Positions 12,607 to 21,849 of a DNA stretch of 64,000 nucleotides are shown here, in pieces; position 1 is the stretch's first letter, and the number at the start of each line of letters is the position of its first letter. The stretch spans positions 124,001 through 188,000 of the forward strand of contig CAVTEQ010000005.1 of the NCBI GenBank assembly GCA_963733935.1, given 5' to 3'. This DNA is from JAHFUA01 sp963733935. Its GTDB lineage: Bacteria > Acidobacteriota > Terriglobia > Terriglobales > Acidobacteriaceae. The translations under genes were made by a program, and so were the position numbers. The notes under the pieces are model-generated. The model saw only the letters and a list, made by a program, of their open reading frames with translations, ran no database searches and had not been told where the DNA came from.

Positions 12607-14937
12607 TTATCCTACCTCCACCAGCCCATACCGCCGCTCCCAATGTGCTTTGAGCTGGGCCATCCCGCGGGAGACTTCCTCAGCCGTGATGTCCGCCGGC
12701 GGGCCGCTGACCAACGCCGCGGCTTCTCGTTTGGCGACCTCCAACAGTTGCCGGTCGCGGATGGGATTGGCCACACGGAAACTGGGCGCGCCGGCCTGCT
12801 TGGTGCCCGCAATTTCGCCCCAGCCGCGCAACTGGAGATCGAGTTCGGCGATCTGGAAACCGTCATTGGTGCGGACCATGGCATCCAGGCGCTGCTCGGC
12901 TTCCGGCGTGACCTTGCCGCCAGTCATCAGAATGCAATACGACTTGGCGGCGCCGCGCCCGATGCGTCCACGCAATTGGTGAAGCTGGGCCAGCCCGAAG
13001 CGCTCGGCGTGCTCAACCACCATCACGCTGGCGTTGGGCACGTCCACGCCCACCTCGATAACCGTGGTCGCCACCAGCACGTCGATCTCGCCCTGCTGAA
13101 AGCGGCGCATAGTCCCGTCTTTCTCGTCAGCCGAGAGGCGTCCGTGAATGAGCCCGACGCGAAGTTCAGGAAATACGCGCTTGCGCAGCTCGCCACACAT
13201 CTTGATGGCAGCCTTCAGACCCGAGCGTCCAGCCTCCGGCAATAGCTCTTCCTGCTTCTCTTCGATTACCGGGTAGACGACGAACGCCTGCTGTCCCTTG
13301 GCGATTTGTTTGCGCACGAAATCCCAGACCTCGGACGAACGCTCGTCGGAGACGCGGCGCGTGACTACGGGCGTGCGCCCGGGCGGAAGCTCGTCGAGGA
13401 TGCTGGCGTCGAGATCGCCATAAAGAGTGAGCGCCAGGGTGCGCGGGATGGGCGTGGCGGTCATCACTAATACGTCAGGCTCAGGAACAGACTCGGAAGC
13501 GAGTCGTTGGTCGTCGGTCGTCGGTCCCTTCGCTTCGCTCAGGGCAGGCTCAGATCGGCCGCTGTAACCCTCGGCTACTCCGATGGCCGACGACCGAAGG
13601 CCGACGACCGAAGGCGCAGTTTCGACGCCATCATCTCCAGTGCTCTTCTTCATTAGCTTAAAGCGCTGCAGGACACCGAAGCGGTGCTGTTCGTCCACGA
13701 TCACGAGCCCCGGACGGGCGAACTCAACCTTGTCTTCGATGAGAGCGTGCGTGCCGATCACCAGTTGCAGGTCGCCGCGGGCGATGTGGCGACGGGTGTC
13801 GCGCTTCTGTTGGTCGTCGAGCGATCCGGTGAGCAGCCCTACGCGGTAGCCGATGGGCTCGAGCAGGCGCCGCGCGGAGAGGTAGTGCTGGGTCGCAAGA
13901 ATTTCGGTGGGCGCCATGAGCGCCGCCTGGTAACCGTTTTCGATGGCGATGATGGCCGCTTCCAGCGCCACGATGGTCTTGCCCGAGCCCACGTCGCCCT
14001 GCAACAGGCGGCGCATGGGCGAAGGGCGCTGCATGTCGTCGGCGATTTCCTTGAGCACGCGCTTTTGCGCCGCCGTGGGATGAAACGGCAGCACCCTCTT
14101 GAGGGCTTCACGCACGCGGTCCGTGAGCGCGAACGAAATGCCCGGCTGAGCGCGCAGATTGCGGCGCTTCAGCTCCAGTCCGATTTCGAGGAAGAACAGT
14201 TCCTCAAAGATCAGGCGGCGGTGCGCCGGTGTGCGCGCGCTTTGCAGGTCCTCGAAGCGCGTTCCGGGCTCGGGAAAATGGGCGAGACGGAAAGCTTCAC
14301 GCCGGGGGATAAGCTCCAGCCGCTCACGGATAGCGCGTGGGATGCCATCGGGGAGATCGGGGGTGAGGTCTTCGAGCGCGCGATGGACCACGCGCCGGAA
14401 CCAGCGCGGGCTCAGCCGTCCGTAGGCCGCGGATTCGTAGATAGGCACGATGCGGCCAATTTCGAGGCTCTCACTGGGCAGCTCCTCTGCGGATTTTTCC
14501 TCAGCATCCATGGTGGGCCCGGACAGAATCTCAAACTGCGGCTGCACGAGCTGGATGCGGCTTCGTCCTTTGCGGGGTTCTTCTACCCGGCCGTAGAGCG
14601 CGACCGTCTGTCCTGGCTTGAATTTGCCTTGCAGGTAAGCAGCGTTGAACCATATGCAGATAATGGAGTCGCGGCCCTGGCCGGCGGTCATCTGAAAGAT
14701 CTGCAGGCCGCGCCGCGGGGTGCGGAACAGGCCGCCGCCACGGACTTCCGCGATGATGGTGGCCATTTGTCCCGCGCGCAGTTCGGCGATCTGCCGCGGA
14801 TTGATGCGGTCCTCGTAGCGGAAGGGCAAATAGTAGAGCAGGTCCTCGACCGTGCTGATGCCTTTGCCGGCCAGGATCTCCGCCAGCCGCGGGCCGATGC
14901 CCTTCACGTACTGTACCGGGGTGTGAAGCTGGAGCAT
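12607..14937 (-). CDS. recG: ATP-dependent DNA helicase RecG with repeat-derived insertion
   Basis: RecG remodels stalled forks and branched DNA. The 776-residue protein has the OB/wedge domain (residues 1-200), Walker A GDVGSGKTIVA, the DEQHRFG box, motif III MTATPIPRTLALTLYGD, ATTVIEVGVDVPNA and the QLRGRIGRG motif. Between QRFKLMKK and DVLVMTATPIPR, normally joined by a few residues, there are about 55 extra residues rich in Ser, Glu, Gly and Arg (including RSEPALSEAKGPTTDDQRL). These are encoded by an in-frame palindromic repeat (13477-13650). The reading frame stays open, so the protein may still be made. Length otherwise matches RecG. Confidence 0.95.
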   Translation of the reverse strand: MLQLHTPVQYVKGIGPRLAEILAGKGISTVEDLLYYLPFRYEDRINPRQIAELRAGQMATIIAEVRGGGLFRTPRRGLQIFQMTAGQGRDSIICIWFNAAYLQGKFKPGQTVALYGRVEEPRKGRSRIQLVQPQFEILSGPTMDAEEKSAEELPSESLEIGRIVPIYESAAYGRLSPRWFRRVVHRALEDLTPDLPDGIPRAIRERLELIPRREAFRLAHFPEPGTRFEDLQSARTPAHRRLIFEELFFLEIGLELKRRNLRAQPGISFALTDRVREALKRVLPFHPTAAQKRVLKEIADDMQRPSPMRRLLQGDVGSGKTIVALEAAIIAIENGYQAALMAPTEILATQHYLSARRLLEPIGYRVGLLTGSLDDQQKRDTRRHIARGDLQLVIGTHALIEDKVEFARPGLVIVDEQHRFGVLQRFKLMKKSTGDDGVETAPSVVGLRSSAIGVAEGYSGRSEPALSEAKGPTTDDQRLASESVPEPDVLVMTATPIPRTLALTLYGDLDASILDELPPGRTPVVTRRVSDERSSEVWDFVRKQIAKGQQAFVVYPVIEEKQEELLPEAGRSGLKAAIKMCGELRKRVFPELRVGLIHGRLSADEKDGTMRRFQQGEIDVLVATTVIEVGVDVPNASVMVVEHAERFGLAQLHQLRGRIGRGAAKSYCILMTGGKVTPEAEQRLDAMVRTNDGFQIAELDLQLRGWGEIAGTKQAGAPSFRVANPIRDRQLLEVAKREAAALVSGPPADITAEEVSRGMAQLKAHWERRYGLVEVG
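13500..13612. repeat. Palindromic repeat inserted inside recG
   Basis: Left arm GTTGGTCGTCGGTCGTCGG (from 13504) and right arm CCGACGACCGAAGG, present twice, to about 13612, flank a core with CTTCGCTTCGCTCAGGG. The core resembles the intergenic CCTCGCTTCGCTCGGG elements elsewhere in the window. Here it is carried in frame through the helicase coding region. Confidence 0.7.
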
Positions 14938-15004
14938 CGCCAGCCAGTTTCAAGGGTCGCGTGGCAAGTTGCAAGTGCATCGTAGCTGGCGAGGGAGGGG
15001 GCGC

Positions 15005-15188
15005 GTGGGGAAATGGGCGAGAGCGTTGCTGGCGGTGCTCGTGGGCAACCTGCTTTACTTTGTCCTGATGCCCAGGCTTCCCGCCGCCGTGCGGCACGTG
15101 CCGTTTCCGCCTCGATTCGGGGCTGGTGGTGGATATCTGCGTGTGCACGGTCGTTTGGCTCCTACTGAACTTCCTGGGAACTCGGTAA
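15005..15188 (+). pseudogene. Small two-TM membrane protein, frameshifted
   Basis: From GTG 15005 the frame reads GKWARALLAVLVGNLLYFVLMPRLPAAVRHVPF, with one membrane segment. If one C near 15107 is dropped it continues RLDSGLVVDICVCTVVWLLLNFLGTR to a TAA at 15188, with a second membrane segment. The repaired product of about 60 residues has a symmetric two-helix layout. Continuous hydrophobic sense on both sides of the shift argues for a real gene with a single-base insertion. Function is unknown. It runs divergently from recG, whose start is 67 bases away. Confidence 0.5.
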
Positions 15189-15446
15189 CCATTTGGCAAC
15201 CGTGGCGTTAATTTCGCCGCCGTGGATCTTGCGTCTCGAAGGCTAGAATGCGATTGACGAGGCGCTTTTCGCCGCCAACCAAGCCGGCCGCAACCGGGTC
15301 GTAACAGCGCGCATGTTGCGCCACGTCTGAGCGCCACCCGGAAGTGCTACGCCGATTTCCCGCCGGCACTGGCCGTGAGGGGTACCAAAGAGAGTTGCCG
15401 CCCGCCTGCTGGCAACGCACAATAAGAACCGGTACTTATACTTGTT

Positions 15447-16175
15447 ATGGCCAATCTTGTAGGACTTCCTAATCCCTCTCCTCCCCTCTCTTTCATATCC
15501 AAAAGGATCCTCGCCCGCGTATTGCTGGCGGAGCTGGACGATCCCACCAGCGCGGTGCTGCGCGAGTGCTTCCGGCAGTTCGGCATCATCACCGTCAGCA
15601 GCCGTGGTGACACGGAAGCGCGATTACAGAAAGAAAAGTTCGAGGCCCTCGCGGTGCAGTTGGGCCGGGCCGACGCGGAAAGCGTGCTGACCGCCGCCCG
15701 CAGCTCCGCCTCCAACTCGCGCATGGTGATCTACGGTATTTCCCGCAACACCCAGGAAGCCATGCGCCACTCCAAGCTGGGCATCAACGCCATCATCGAT
15801 CATCCCGTCGACCGTCAGGCAGCGCTCAAAATCGTGCGTTCGACTCACTTGCTGGTGGTGCATGAGTTGCGGCGCTACGTGCGCCTGCCGATGGTCACCG
15901 AAGTGGCCGTGGATTACGGACGGGCCACTTTCCACGCCACCAGCGTGGAGATCAGCGCCGGCGGCATGTCGATGAAAAGCGATGTGCGCCTGGCCAGGGA
16001 ACAGGCCGTGGAAGTGAGCTTCAGCCTGCCTCCCCAGGGTAAGCTGGTCTTGGCCCGCGGCAGCGTCTGCTGGAGCCGTGACGAGGCGGGGATGATCGGC
16101 ATTCGCTTCGATCCCACCGACGAACGCCGCCTGGAAGTCAAACGCTGGATCGACAGCTATCTCGAGATTGGATAG
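15447..16175 (+). CDS. PilZ-domain protein with degenerate receiver-like N-terminus
   Basis: A 242-residue protein. The N-terminal half (about 15-130) resembles a response-regulator receiver fold (RILARVLLAELDDP, then HSKLGINAIIDHPVD), but the usual phospho-accepting Asp position reads FEALAVQLG, so it is probably not phosphorylated. The C-terminal half is a PilZ domain with the RRYVR (RxxxR) and EISAGGM (D/NxSxxG-like) c-di-GMP-binding signatures and a WxxxxxxGMIGIRF strand. It may respond to c-di-GMP. A paralogue with the same architecture lies at 47486-48343. The gene stands alone. Confidence 0.82.
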   Translation: MANLVGLPNPSPPLSFISKRILARVLLAELDDPTSAVLRECFRQFGIITVSSRGDTEARLQKEKFEALAVQLGRADAESVLTAARSSASNSRMVIYGISRNTQEAMRHSKLGINAIIDHPVDRQAALKIVRSTHLLVVHELRRYVRLPMVTEVAVDYGRATFHATSVEISAGGMSMKSDVRLAREQAVEVSFSLPPQGKLVLARGSVCWSRDEAGMIGIRFDPTDERRLEVKRWIDSYLEIG

Positions 16176-16194
16176 CGCCATTTTCGCCGTTTCC

Positions 16195-16292
16195 CTTCAG
16201 TCGCGCAGCGACGACTGACATTAGCCCGACACGAAGTGCCGGGTTAGCGTGCACCGAGATGGCAAGTCCCGTTAGGGACGACTGAAAATTCC
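16195..16292. repeat. Intergenic palindrome cluster
   Basis: Contains TTCAGTCG...CGACTGA, AGCCCGACACGAAGTGCCGGGTT and AGTCCCGTTAGGGACGACTGA hairpins. It lies between the convergent PilZ gene and methyltransferase gene. Similar AGTCCCGAAGGGACGGC units occur at 53197-53275. Confidence 0.6.
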
Positions 16293-16309
16293 CACGAGAG
16301 CATCCAACC

Positions 16310-16867
16310 TCACCCTCTCTGTAGCACTGCCACCTGGCTTCGGCGAATCAATGGACGGTCCACCAGCGCGAATCCGGCCTTGAATGCGTCCTGCAGCTCT
16401 GCTTCGAATGCTTCCGCGCTCACGTGCCCGGCGGGCTCGGCAAAGAGGACGGACGCTCCCGGCTTTGAAGCCCGTGCTACGTCGGCGAAGAATGGTCCCG
16501 ATGCAGGCATTTCGTGCACCACCGCGAATGCAAGTGTGAAGTCGACGGAACCGCCCAGGTCCGCAACGCCCATAGAATCGGCACGGGCTAGCCGGGCGTC
16601 AATCCGCTCGAGTACGCCCGCCTTTGCAGCGCGGCGCTTCAAACGGTCGATCATCTTGGGTTGGACGTCCACGGCTACGACCCGGCCCGAGGTCCCCACC
16701 AGGCGCGCCAGTTCGAGCGTGAAGAATCCCATGCCCGGCCCCGGTTCGAGCACGGTCATGCCCGTCCGCACGTAGGGCCGCAGAATCTCTGCCGGGTTGT
16801 ACGCAAGGCGCCGCAAGGGAGACGCCAGCAGATACCCGAGCCACCAAGGGCACACGCGCTTTGCCAT
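16310..16867 (-). CDS. Class I SAM-dependent methyltransferase
   Basis: A 185-residue protein with a Rossmann-fold SAM motif I (TVLEPGPGMGFFTLELARLVG, about residues 38-58), the acidic motif II loop VVAVDVQPKMIDRLKRRA, and motif IV-like VDFTLAFAVVHEMP. The substrate is unknown; the general form is close to small ubiE-like or Methyltransf_11 proteins. It follows ligA in the same direction with a 26-base gap and could share its transcript. Confidence 0.8.
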   Translation of the reverse strand: MAKRVCPWWLGYLLASPLRRLAYNPAEILRPYVRTGMTVLEPGPGMGFFTLELARLVGTSGRVVAVDVQPKMIDRLKRRAAKAGVLERIDARLARADSMGVADLGGSVDFTLAFAVVHEMPASGPFFADVARASKPGASVLFAEPAGHVSAEAFEAELQDAFKAGFALVDRPLIRRSQVAVLQRG

Positions 16868-16893
16868 CTAATTCTCCAGCTGGGAAACTCCAA

Positions 16894-18957
16894 TCAATCC
16901 TTGCCGAGGAGGTGTTCCATCTCCTTTTCTCCGATCACCTTTACGCCCAGCTCCCGGGCTTTATCGAGTTTGGAGCCTGGGTCGGCGCCGGCCACCACGT
17001 AGTCGGTTTTCTTGCTGACCGAGCCGGAGACGCGCCCGCCGGCGTCTTCGATCATCTTCTTTGCTTCCTCCCGAGAGCGGTTCGCTAAAGTCCCGGTCAG
17101 AACGAAAGTCTGCCCGGCGAGCTTGGTGCCGCGCTCTTTCTTCTTTCCTTTGAAAACCAAGCCGGCGGAACGCAGATCTTCGACCAGCTTGCGGTTGCGC
17201 GGCTCCTCGAAAAATTCGCGGATGCTGTCGGCAATCCGCGGCCCGACTTCTTCAACTTCCTCCAGCTTGGCGATGCTCGCCGCTTCGTCTTTTAGCGTGG
17301 CCGCCTCGATGAGGTCGTCCATGGAACCGAAGTGCTCGGCCAGGAACTGTGCGGTACGCTCGCCGACAAAGCGGATGCCGAGGCCGTAGATCACGCGCTC
17401 GAGCGGCAGCTTCTTCGAATCCTCGATTTCCTTGAGTACGTTCTGCGCCGACTTATCGCCCATGCGCTCCAGGTCGAGAAGCTGCGGCTTGGTGAGGCGG
17501 TAGATGTCGGCAACGTTCTTGACCAGTCCGCGATCGCAGAGCTGGTTGACCAGCGCGTCGCCCATGCCGTCGATGTTCATCACTGAGCGCGAGGCGAAGT
17601 GCAGGATCGACTCGCGCAGCTTGGCCGGGCAGTTGGCATTGACGCAGCGGTGGTCGGCCTCGCCCTCGATGCGCACCACGTGTCCGCCGCACTCCGGACA
17701 GCGCTCCGGCATGTGGAAGTGCTTGGTGCCGCGCGGATGGTCTTTGTCGTCGATCACGGCAACCACTTTCGGGATCACATCTCCGCCGCGCTCCACCGTG
17801 ACCCAGTCGCCGATGCGCACGCCCAGACGGTCGATCTCGTCCATGTTGTGCAGCGTGGCGTTCCTGACCGTTGTGCCGCCGATAGCCACAGGCTTGAGAT
17901 GCGCTACCGGCGTGAGCTTGCCGGTGCGCCCAACTTGCACGCCGATTCCTTCAATCTGGGTGACGCCCGCGCGCGCCGCGTATTTGTAGGCGATGGCCCA
18001 GCGTGGCGCCTTGCCGGTAAAGCCCAGCCCACGCCACAGGCGGGTATCGTTCACCTTGATGACCACGCCATCGATTTCATAGCCCAGGCTGTCGCGCTTC
18101 TGCTCCCAGGCGCCGATGAACCGCCACACGTCCTCGATGTTCTTTGCGAGGTGCCAGTGCGGATTCACCTTGAACCCGGCCGTGGCCAGGGCTTCCATTT
18201 CTTCGGAGTGCCGCTCAAAAAACGCGCGGCCGTCCACCAGCAGAAAGTAGGAAGAGAAATCCAGCCGGCGCTGGGCGGTGATGTTGGGATCGAGCACTCG
18301 CACCGCGCCCGCTCCGGCGTTGCGCGGGTTGGCAAACTTCGCCAGGCCCTGGCGCTCGCGCTCTTCGTTCATGCGCTCGAAGGCCTTGAGCGGCATCACC
18401 ACCTCGCCGCGGGCTTCGAACTCCTGCGGCAGCCCGGCCTTTTTCAGCGTTGCCGCCGGAATGGAGAGAGGAACAGAACGGATGGTCTTGACGTTTGGGG
18501 TTACGTCCTCGCCCACGGCGCCGTCGCCACGTGTGATGCCGAGCACGAGCTTGGCTTTGCCGTGGTCGTCGCGTCCGTAGCGCAGAGCCATGGACAGGCC
18601 ATCGAGCTTCAGTTCACACACGTATTCGATGTCAGTGCGGCCGGAGAGCTCGCGCACTCGCCGCTCCCAGTCGCGCAGCTCCTGCTCGTTGTAGGTATTG
18701 TCCAGTGAGAGCATGGGGCTCGAGTGCGGAACTTTGACGAAGCCTTCCCGCGGCTTGCCGCCGACGCGCTGCGTGGGTGAGTCTGGAGTGATCAGCTCAG
18801 GGTGCTCGGCTTCGAGCTGCTTGAGCTGCCGCATGAGCTGGTCGAAATCGGCGTCGGAAATTTCCGGCTGATCGAGCACGTAGTAGAGGTGTTCGTGGCG
18901 ACGAATCTTCTCGCGCAGCGCCTCGATCTTGCGCAAATCCTGAGCAGCCGTAGGCAT
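16894..18957 (-). CDS. ligA: NAD-dependent DNA ligase
   Basis: Essential replicative ligase, 687 residues. The Ia domain lies at the N-terminus (HEHLYYVLDQPEISDADFDQL). The adenylated lysine is K117 in CELKLDG. An OB fold follows, then a four-Cys zinc finger (CPECGG...CVNANCP), helix-hairpin-helix repeats (VMNIDGMGDALVNQL, LERMGDKSAQNVLKEIE, GLGIRFVGERTAQFLAEHFGS) and a C-terminal BRCT domain (about residues 610-687). All parts are present at full length. The ATG at 18957 gives a standard N-terminus. Confidence 0.97.
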   Translation of the reverse strand: MPTAAQDLRKIEALREKIRRHEHLYYVLDQPEISDADFDQLMRQLKQLEAEHPELITPDSPTQRVGGKPREGFVKVPHSSPMLSLDNTYNEQELRDWERRVRELSGRTDIEYVCELKLDGLSMALRYGRDDHGKAKLVLGITRGDGAVGEDVTPNVKTIRSVPLSIPAATLKKAGLPQEFEARGEVVMPLKAFERMNEERERQGLAKFANPRNAGAGAVRVLDPNITAQRRLDFSSYFLLVDGRAFFERHSEEMEALATAGFKVNPHWHLAKNIEDVWRFIGAWEQKRDSLGYEIDGVVIKVNDTRLWRGLGFTGKAPRWAIAYKYAARAGVTQIEGIGVQVGRTGKLTPVAHLKPVAIGGTTVRNATLHNMDEIDRLGVRIGDWVTVERGGDVIPKVVAVIDDKDHPRGTKHFHMPERCPECGGHVVRIEGEADHRCVNANCPAKLRESILHFASRSVMNIDGMGDALVNQLCDRGLVKNVADIYRLTKPQLLDLERMGDKSAQNVLKEIEDSKKLPLERVIYGLGIRFVGERTAQFLAEHFGSMDDLIEAATLKDEAASIAKLEEVEEVGPRIADSIREFFEEPRNRKLVEDLRSAGLVFKGKKKERGTKLAGQTFVLTGTLANRSREEAKKMIEDAGGRVSGSVSKKTDYVVAGADPGSKLDKARELGVKVIGEKEMEHLLGKD

Positions 18958-19005
18958 AGGGCAAAATTATAGATGGCAGACAAAAACAACTGAAAACCGC
19001 CGAGT

Positions 19006-19066
19006 ACACAGAGGACGCCGAGGAAATCTAATTTAAAATCCTCGGCGTCCTTCGCGTCCTCTGTGT
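19006..19066. repeat. Intergenic inverted repeat (CACAGAGG family)
   Basis: ACACAGAGGACGCCGAGGA pairs with TCCTCGGCGTCC...GTCCTCTGTGT across an AT-rich loop. It lies between the divergent ligA and lipid-kinase genes. Confidence 0.75.
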
Positions 19067-19104
19067 TTTAATTTTTCTGCCACAATTCTTTATTGTTGAC
19101 CTCA

Positions 19105-20040
19105 ATGCGCAAGGTCATCCTTCTCTACAACCCCATCGCCGGCAAGAACCGCCAGCGCCGTCGCGCCGACGTGGAGGCCGTGGCGCAGGTACTGCGCGGC
19201 TCCGGGATCGAGGCCCATACAGTCGAGACGCAGGCTCCGGGATCGGCGGGCCATCAGGCGCAGGAAGCGGTCACGGCAGGTTATGACACGGTCATCGCCT
19301 GCGGCGGTGACGGCACCGTCCACGATGTGGTCCAGGGCCTGGCCGGCAGCGAGACGCCGCTGGGCGTGATCCCTCTGGGCACCGGCAACTCCCTGGGAAA
19401 TGATCTTGGGCTGTCGCGCAATCCGGTACGCGCTGGGCAGACCCTCCTGGCCAGCGAGCCGCGCCGCATCGCGCTCGGTAAGCTTGAGTATCCAGACGGC
19501 GAGCACAGCGCGCGCTACTTCATCGCTATCGCCGGCGCGGGCGTGGACGCCCGCATGCTCTATCAGATGAACGTCGCCGCCAAGCGGTGGGGCGGCATGA
19601 CCGCCTACTACGGCGAAGCTCTGCGTCTGTTCCTCACTCATCGCTTCCAGCGCTTCGAGGTTGAATGGAGCGATCCGCACGGTGCAGTTCACCGAACGCC
19701 CGTCACGCAGATCATGGCCGTGCGCCTGCGCCAGTTCGGAGGCATCCTGCGCTGGCTCGCGCCCGACGCTGCGCTCGAAAGTGACGAGCTGCAGCTCGTG
19801 CTCTTCCGCACCGCGAACCGCGTGTCCTACTGCCTGTATCTATTGCGCGCGCTTTTGCAACAGCGCTGGCGTACGCCGGGGGTGGACCTGGTGTGCGCTC
19901 GCGACGCCGTCTGCCGGCCCATCCCCGGAGAGCCCTCGGGCCACGTCTATGCCGAGGCCGACGGAGAGCTGCTCGGCGGCTTGCCGGTTCGCTTCAGCAC
20001 TGTTCCCAAAGCGCTGACTCTGCTTGTGCCGAAGAAGTAA
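19105..20040 (+). CDS. Diacylglycerol/lipid kinase family protein (DAGK catalytic domain)
   Basis: A 311-residue protein of the DagK/YegS/BmrU family, which phosphorylates diacylglycerol, sphingosine-like or related lipids with ATP at the membrane. Motifs: LLYNPIAGKNRQ near the N-terminus, the nucleotide-binding IACGGDGTVHDVVQGL, and PLGVIPLGTGNSLGNDLGL; the C-terminal beta domain includes PSGHVYAEADGELLGGLPVRFS. The ATG at 19105 was preferred to a TTG four codons upstream because it begins directly with the first beta strand. The lipid substrate cannot be told from sequence. Confidence 0.88.
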   Translation: MRKVILLYNPIAGKNRQRRRADVEAVAQVLRGSGIEAHTVETQAPGSAGHQAQEAVTAGYDTVIACGGDGTVHDVVQGLAGSETPLGVIPLGTGNSLGNDLGLSRNPVRAGQTLLASEPRRIALGKLEYPDGEHSARYFIAIAGAGVDARMLYQMNVAAKRWGGMTAYYGEALRLFLTHRFQRFEVEWSDPHGAVHRTPVTQIMAVRLRQFGGILRWLAPDAALESDELQLVLFRTANRVSYCLYLLRALLQQRWRTPGVDLVCARDAVCRPIPGEPSGHVYAEADGELLGGLPVRFSTVPKALTLLVPKK

Positions 20041-20044
20041 CACC

Positions 20045-20145
20045 TACCACGGAGACACAGAGACACTGAGATGTTCAAAATGAACCGATGACCCGATCAC
20101 CCGATGATCCCATTCTCTCCGTGTCTCCGTGCCTCGGTGGTGGAT
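20045..20145. repeat. Intergenic inverted repeat (CACAGAG family)
   Basis: CCACGGAGACACAGAGACAC is answered by CTCCGTGTCTCCGTGCCTCGGTGG about 60 bases on. It separates the lipid-kinase gene from the next membrane protein. Confidence 0.65.
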
Positions 20146-20160
20146 GGTAAACTGCACGAT

Positions 20161-21204
20161 TTGGAGCCGATAACCCATATGCTGACCGGCGCTTGCATGA
20201 GCCGCGCCGGCTTGAACCGCAAGACCGGTCTGGCAACCGCTACGCTGGTGCTAGCAGCCGAAGCGTCCGATATCGACGTCTTCTATGCCTTCCGCGGACC
20301 GGTTGCCGCGCTCCAGCACCATCGCGGCTGGACGCACTCCTTCGTCGGCGTTCCTATCATGGCCGGGCTCACGCTGCTGGTGGTGTGGGCCTGGAACCGG
20401 CTATTCCGGCCGCAGCGGCTTGATCCCAACGCGTCCGGGGGAAAGCGCCTGCCGGTGCGCTGGGGCGTGCTCTACGGCATTGCACTGCTGGGGCCGCTTA
20501 GCCACATCCTGCTCGATTACACCACGGCGTACGGTATCCGCATGTTCGAGCCGTTTTCCTATAAATGGTACGAATGGGGCACGGTCTCGATCGTCGAGCC
20601 GTTCATGCTGGCAGTGCTGATCCTCGGCCTGATCCTGCCCTCGTTGTTCCGGCTCATCAATGAGGAAATCGGAACGCGCCCGGGGCAGTTTCCCGGGCGT
20701 GCCGGCGCCATCGCGGCCCTTGCCGCCGTGGTGCTGATGTGGGGCGTGCGCGGCTTCTATCAGCAGCGTGCCGTGGCTGCGCTCGCAGCCCGCACCTATC
20801 AGGGCGCAGACGCGTTGCGCGTTTCCGCCTATCCTTATCCGTGGAATCCGTTCGTGTGGCATGGGGTAGTCGAAACGCCTGATTTCTACCAGACCTTGTC
20901 GGTAGATTCTCTCCGCGGGGAAGTGGATCGCGAAGGCCGGGCGCGCACCTATTACAAGCCGGAGGAAACTCCGGTGCTTGAGGCCGCGAAGAAATCCTAT
21001 CTGGGACAGGTGTATCTGGATTGGGCGAAATATCCTCTAACCGTCACCTCGACTGTCACGGACCGCAACGTCGCCTACCGCGTGCGCTTCGTCGACCTGC
21101 GCTACGCCTATCCCGGCCGCACCACGCCGCTGGGCGCCTCGGTGGATCTCAACCAGAACCTGCAGGTCGTGGCGCAGCGCTTCGGGCGCAGGCTGCAGAA
21201 GTAA
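20161..21204 (+). CDS. Metal-dependent hydrolase-like inner-membrane protein (YdjM/LexA-binding family)
   Basis: A 347-residue membrane protein starting at TTG with EPITHMLTGACMSRAGL, the opening His block of the YdjM/DUF457 family. Further conserved metal-type residues are EASDIDVFYAF, LQHHRGWTHSFVG and GPLSHILLDYTTAYG. Four or so membrane segments follow (for example GLTLLVVWAWNRLF, VEPFMLAVLILGLILPSLF, AIAALAAVVLMWGVRGF), then a soluble C-terminal domain (about 220-347). Related proteins are annotated as membrane-bound zinc hydrolases, but no substrate is established. msrA follows after 38 bases. Confidence 0.8.
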   Translation: MEPITHMLTGACMSRAGLNRKTGLATATLVLAAEASDIDVFYAFRGPVAALQHHRGWTHSFVGVPIMAGLTLLVVWAWNRLFRPQRLDPNASGGKRLPVRWGVLYGIALLGPLSHILLDYTTAYGIRMFEPFSYKWYEWGTVSIVEPFMLAVLILGLILPSLFRLINEEIGTRPGQFPGRAGAIAALAAVVLMWGVRGFYQQRAVAALAARTYQGADALRVSAYPYPWNPFVWHGVVETPDFYQTLSVDSLRGEVDREGRARTYYKPEETPVLEAAKKSYLGQVYLDWAKYPLTVTSTVTDRNVAYRVRFVDLRYAYPGRTTPLGASVDLNQNLQVVAQRFGRRLQK

Positions 21205-21242
21205 CACCTGGAACTTCTCCGCCCGCCCCGCATCCAACCCCT

Positions 21243-21782
21243 ATGCCAAACCCTGAAACCGCAGTCTTCGGCGGAGGATGCTTCTGGTGCCTGGAGGCCG
21301 TCTTCCAGCGCCTGCCCGGCGTTAAGTCGGTGGAATCCGGCTACACCGGAGGCCGCGTCGAGAACCCCACCTACAAGCAGGTCTGCACCGGCACGACCGG
21401 CCACGTGGAGGTCGTGCGCGTCAGCTTCGACGCTAGCCAGGTCAGCTATCGCGACCTGCTTGCCGTGTTCTTCGCCACCCACGATCCCACCACGCTCGAC
21501 CGCCAGGGGAATGATGTCGGCACGCAGTACCGCTCGGTGATTTTCTACAATTCGGAAGAGCAGCGCCGGCAAGCCGAGCAGGCAATCGCCGAGCTGACCG
21601 CCGCGCACGAGTTCTCCGCGCCCATCGTGACCGCGGTCGAGCCTGCAGCGGCGTTCTTCGTCGCCGAGGACTACCACCAGAACTACTTTAACGAGAACTC
21701 CGAGCAGCCCTACTGCCGCTTCATCATCGCGCCCAAGCTGGAGAAATTTCGCAAGGCGTTTGCGGAGAAGTTAAAGGCCTAG
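21243..21782 (+). CDS. msrA: Peptide methionine-S-sulfoxide reductase A
   Basis: MsrA reduces the S-epimer of methionine sulfoxide in oxidised proteins. The 179-residue protein has the catalytic GGCFWCLEAVFQ motif near the N-terminus, ESGYTGG, VCTGTTGHVEVV, FFATHDPTTLDRQGNDVGTQYRS and the FVAEDYHQNYF motif. A possible resolving Cys lies in QPYCRF. The ATG at 21243 gives the expected short lead to the active site. It may be cotranscribed with the upstream membrane protein. Confidence 0.96.
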   Translation: MPNPETAVFGGGCFWCLEAVFQRLPGVKSVESGYTGGRVENPTYKQVCTGTTGHVEVVRVSFDASQVSYRDLLAVFFATHDPTTLDRQGNDVGTQYRSVIFYNSEEQRRQAEQAIAELTAAHEFSAPIVTAVEPAAAFFVAEDYHQNYFNENSEQPYCRFIIAPKLEKFRKAFAEKLKA

Positions 21783-21849
21783 GAACAAGCAGGAGATGGC
21801 GGGAGAAGACGCCTCCCACGTGCGGTAAACTAATAAAAGAGCCGAGCAC

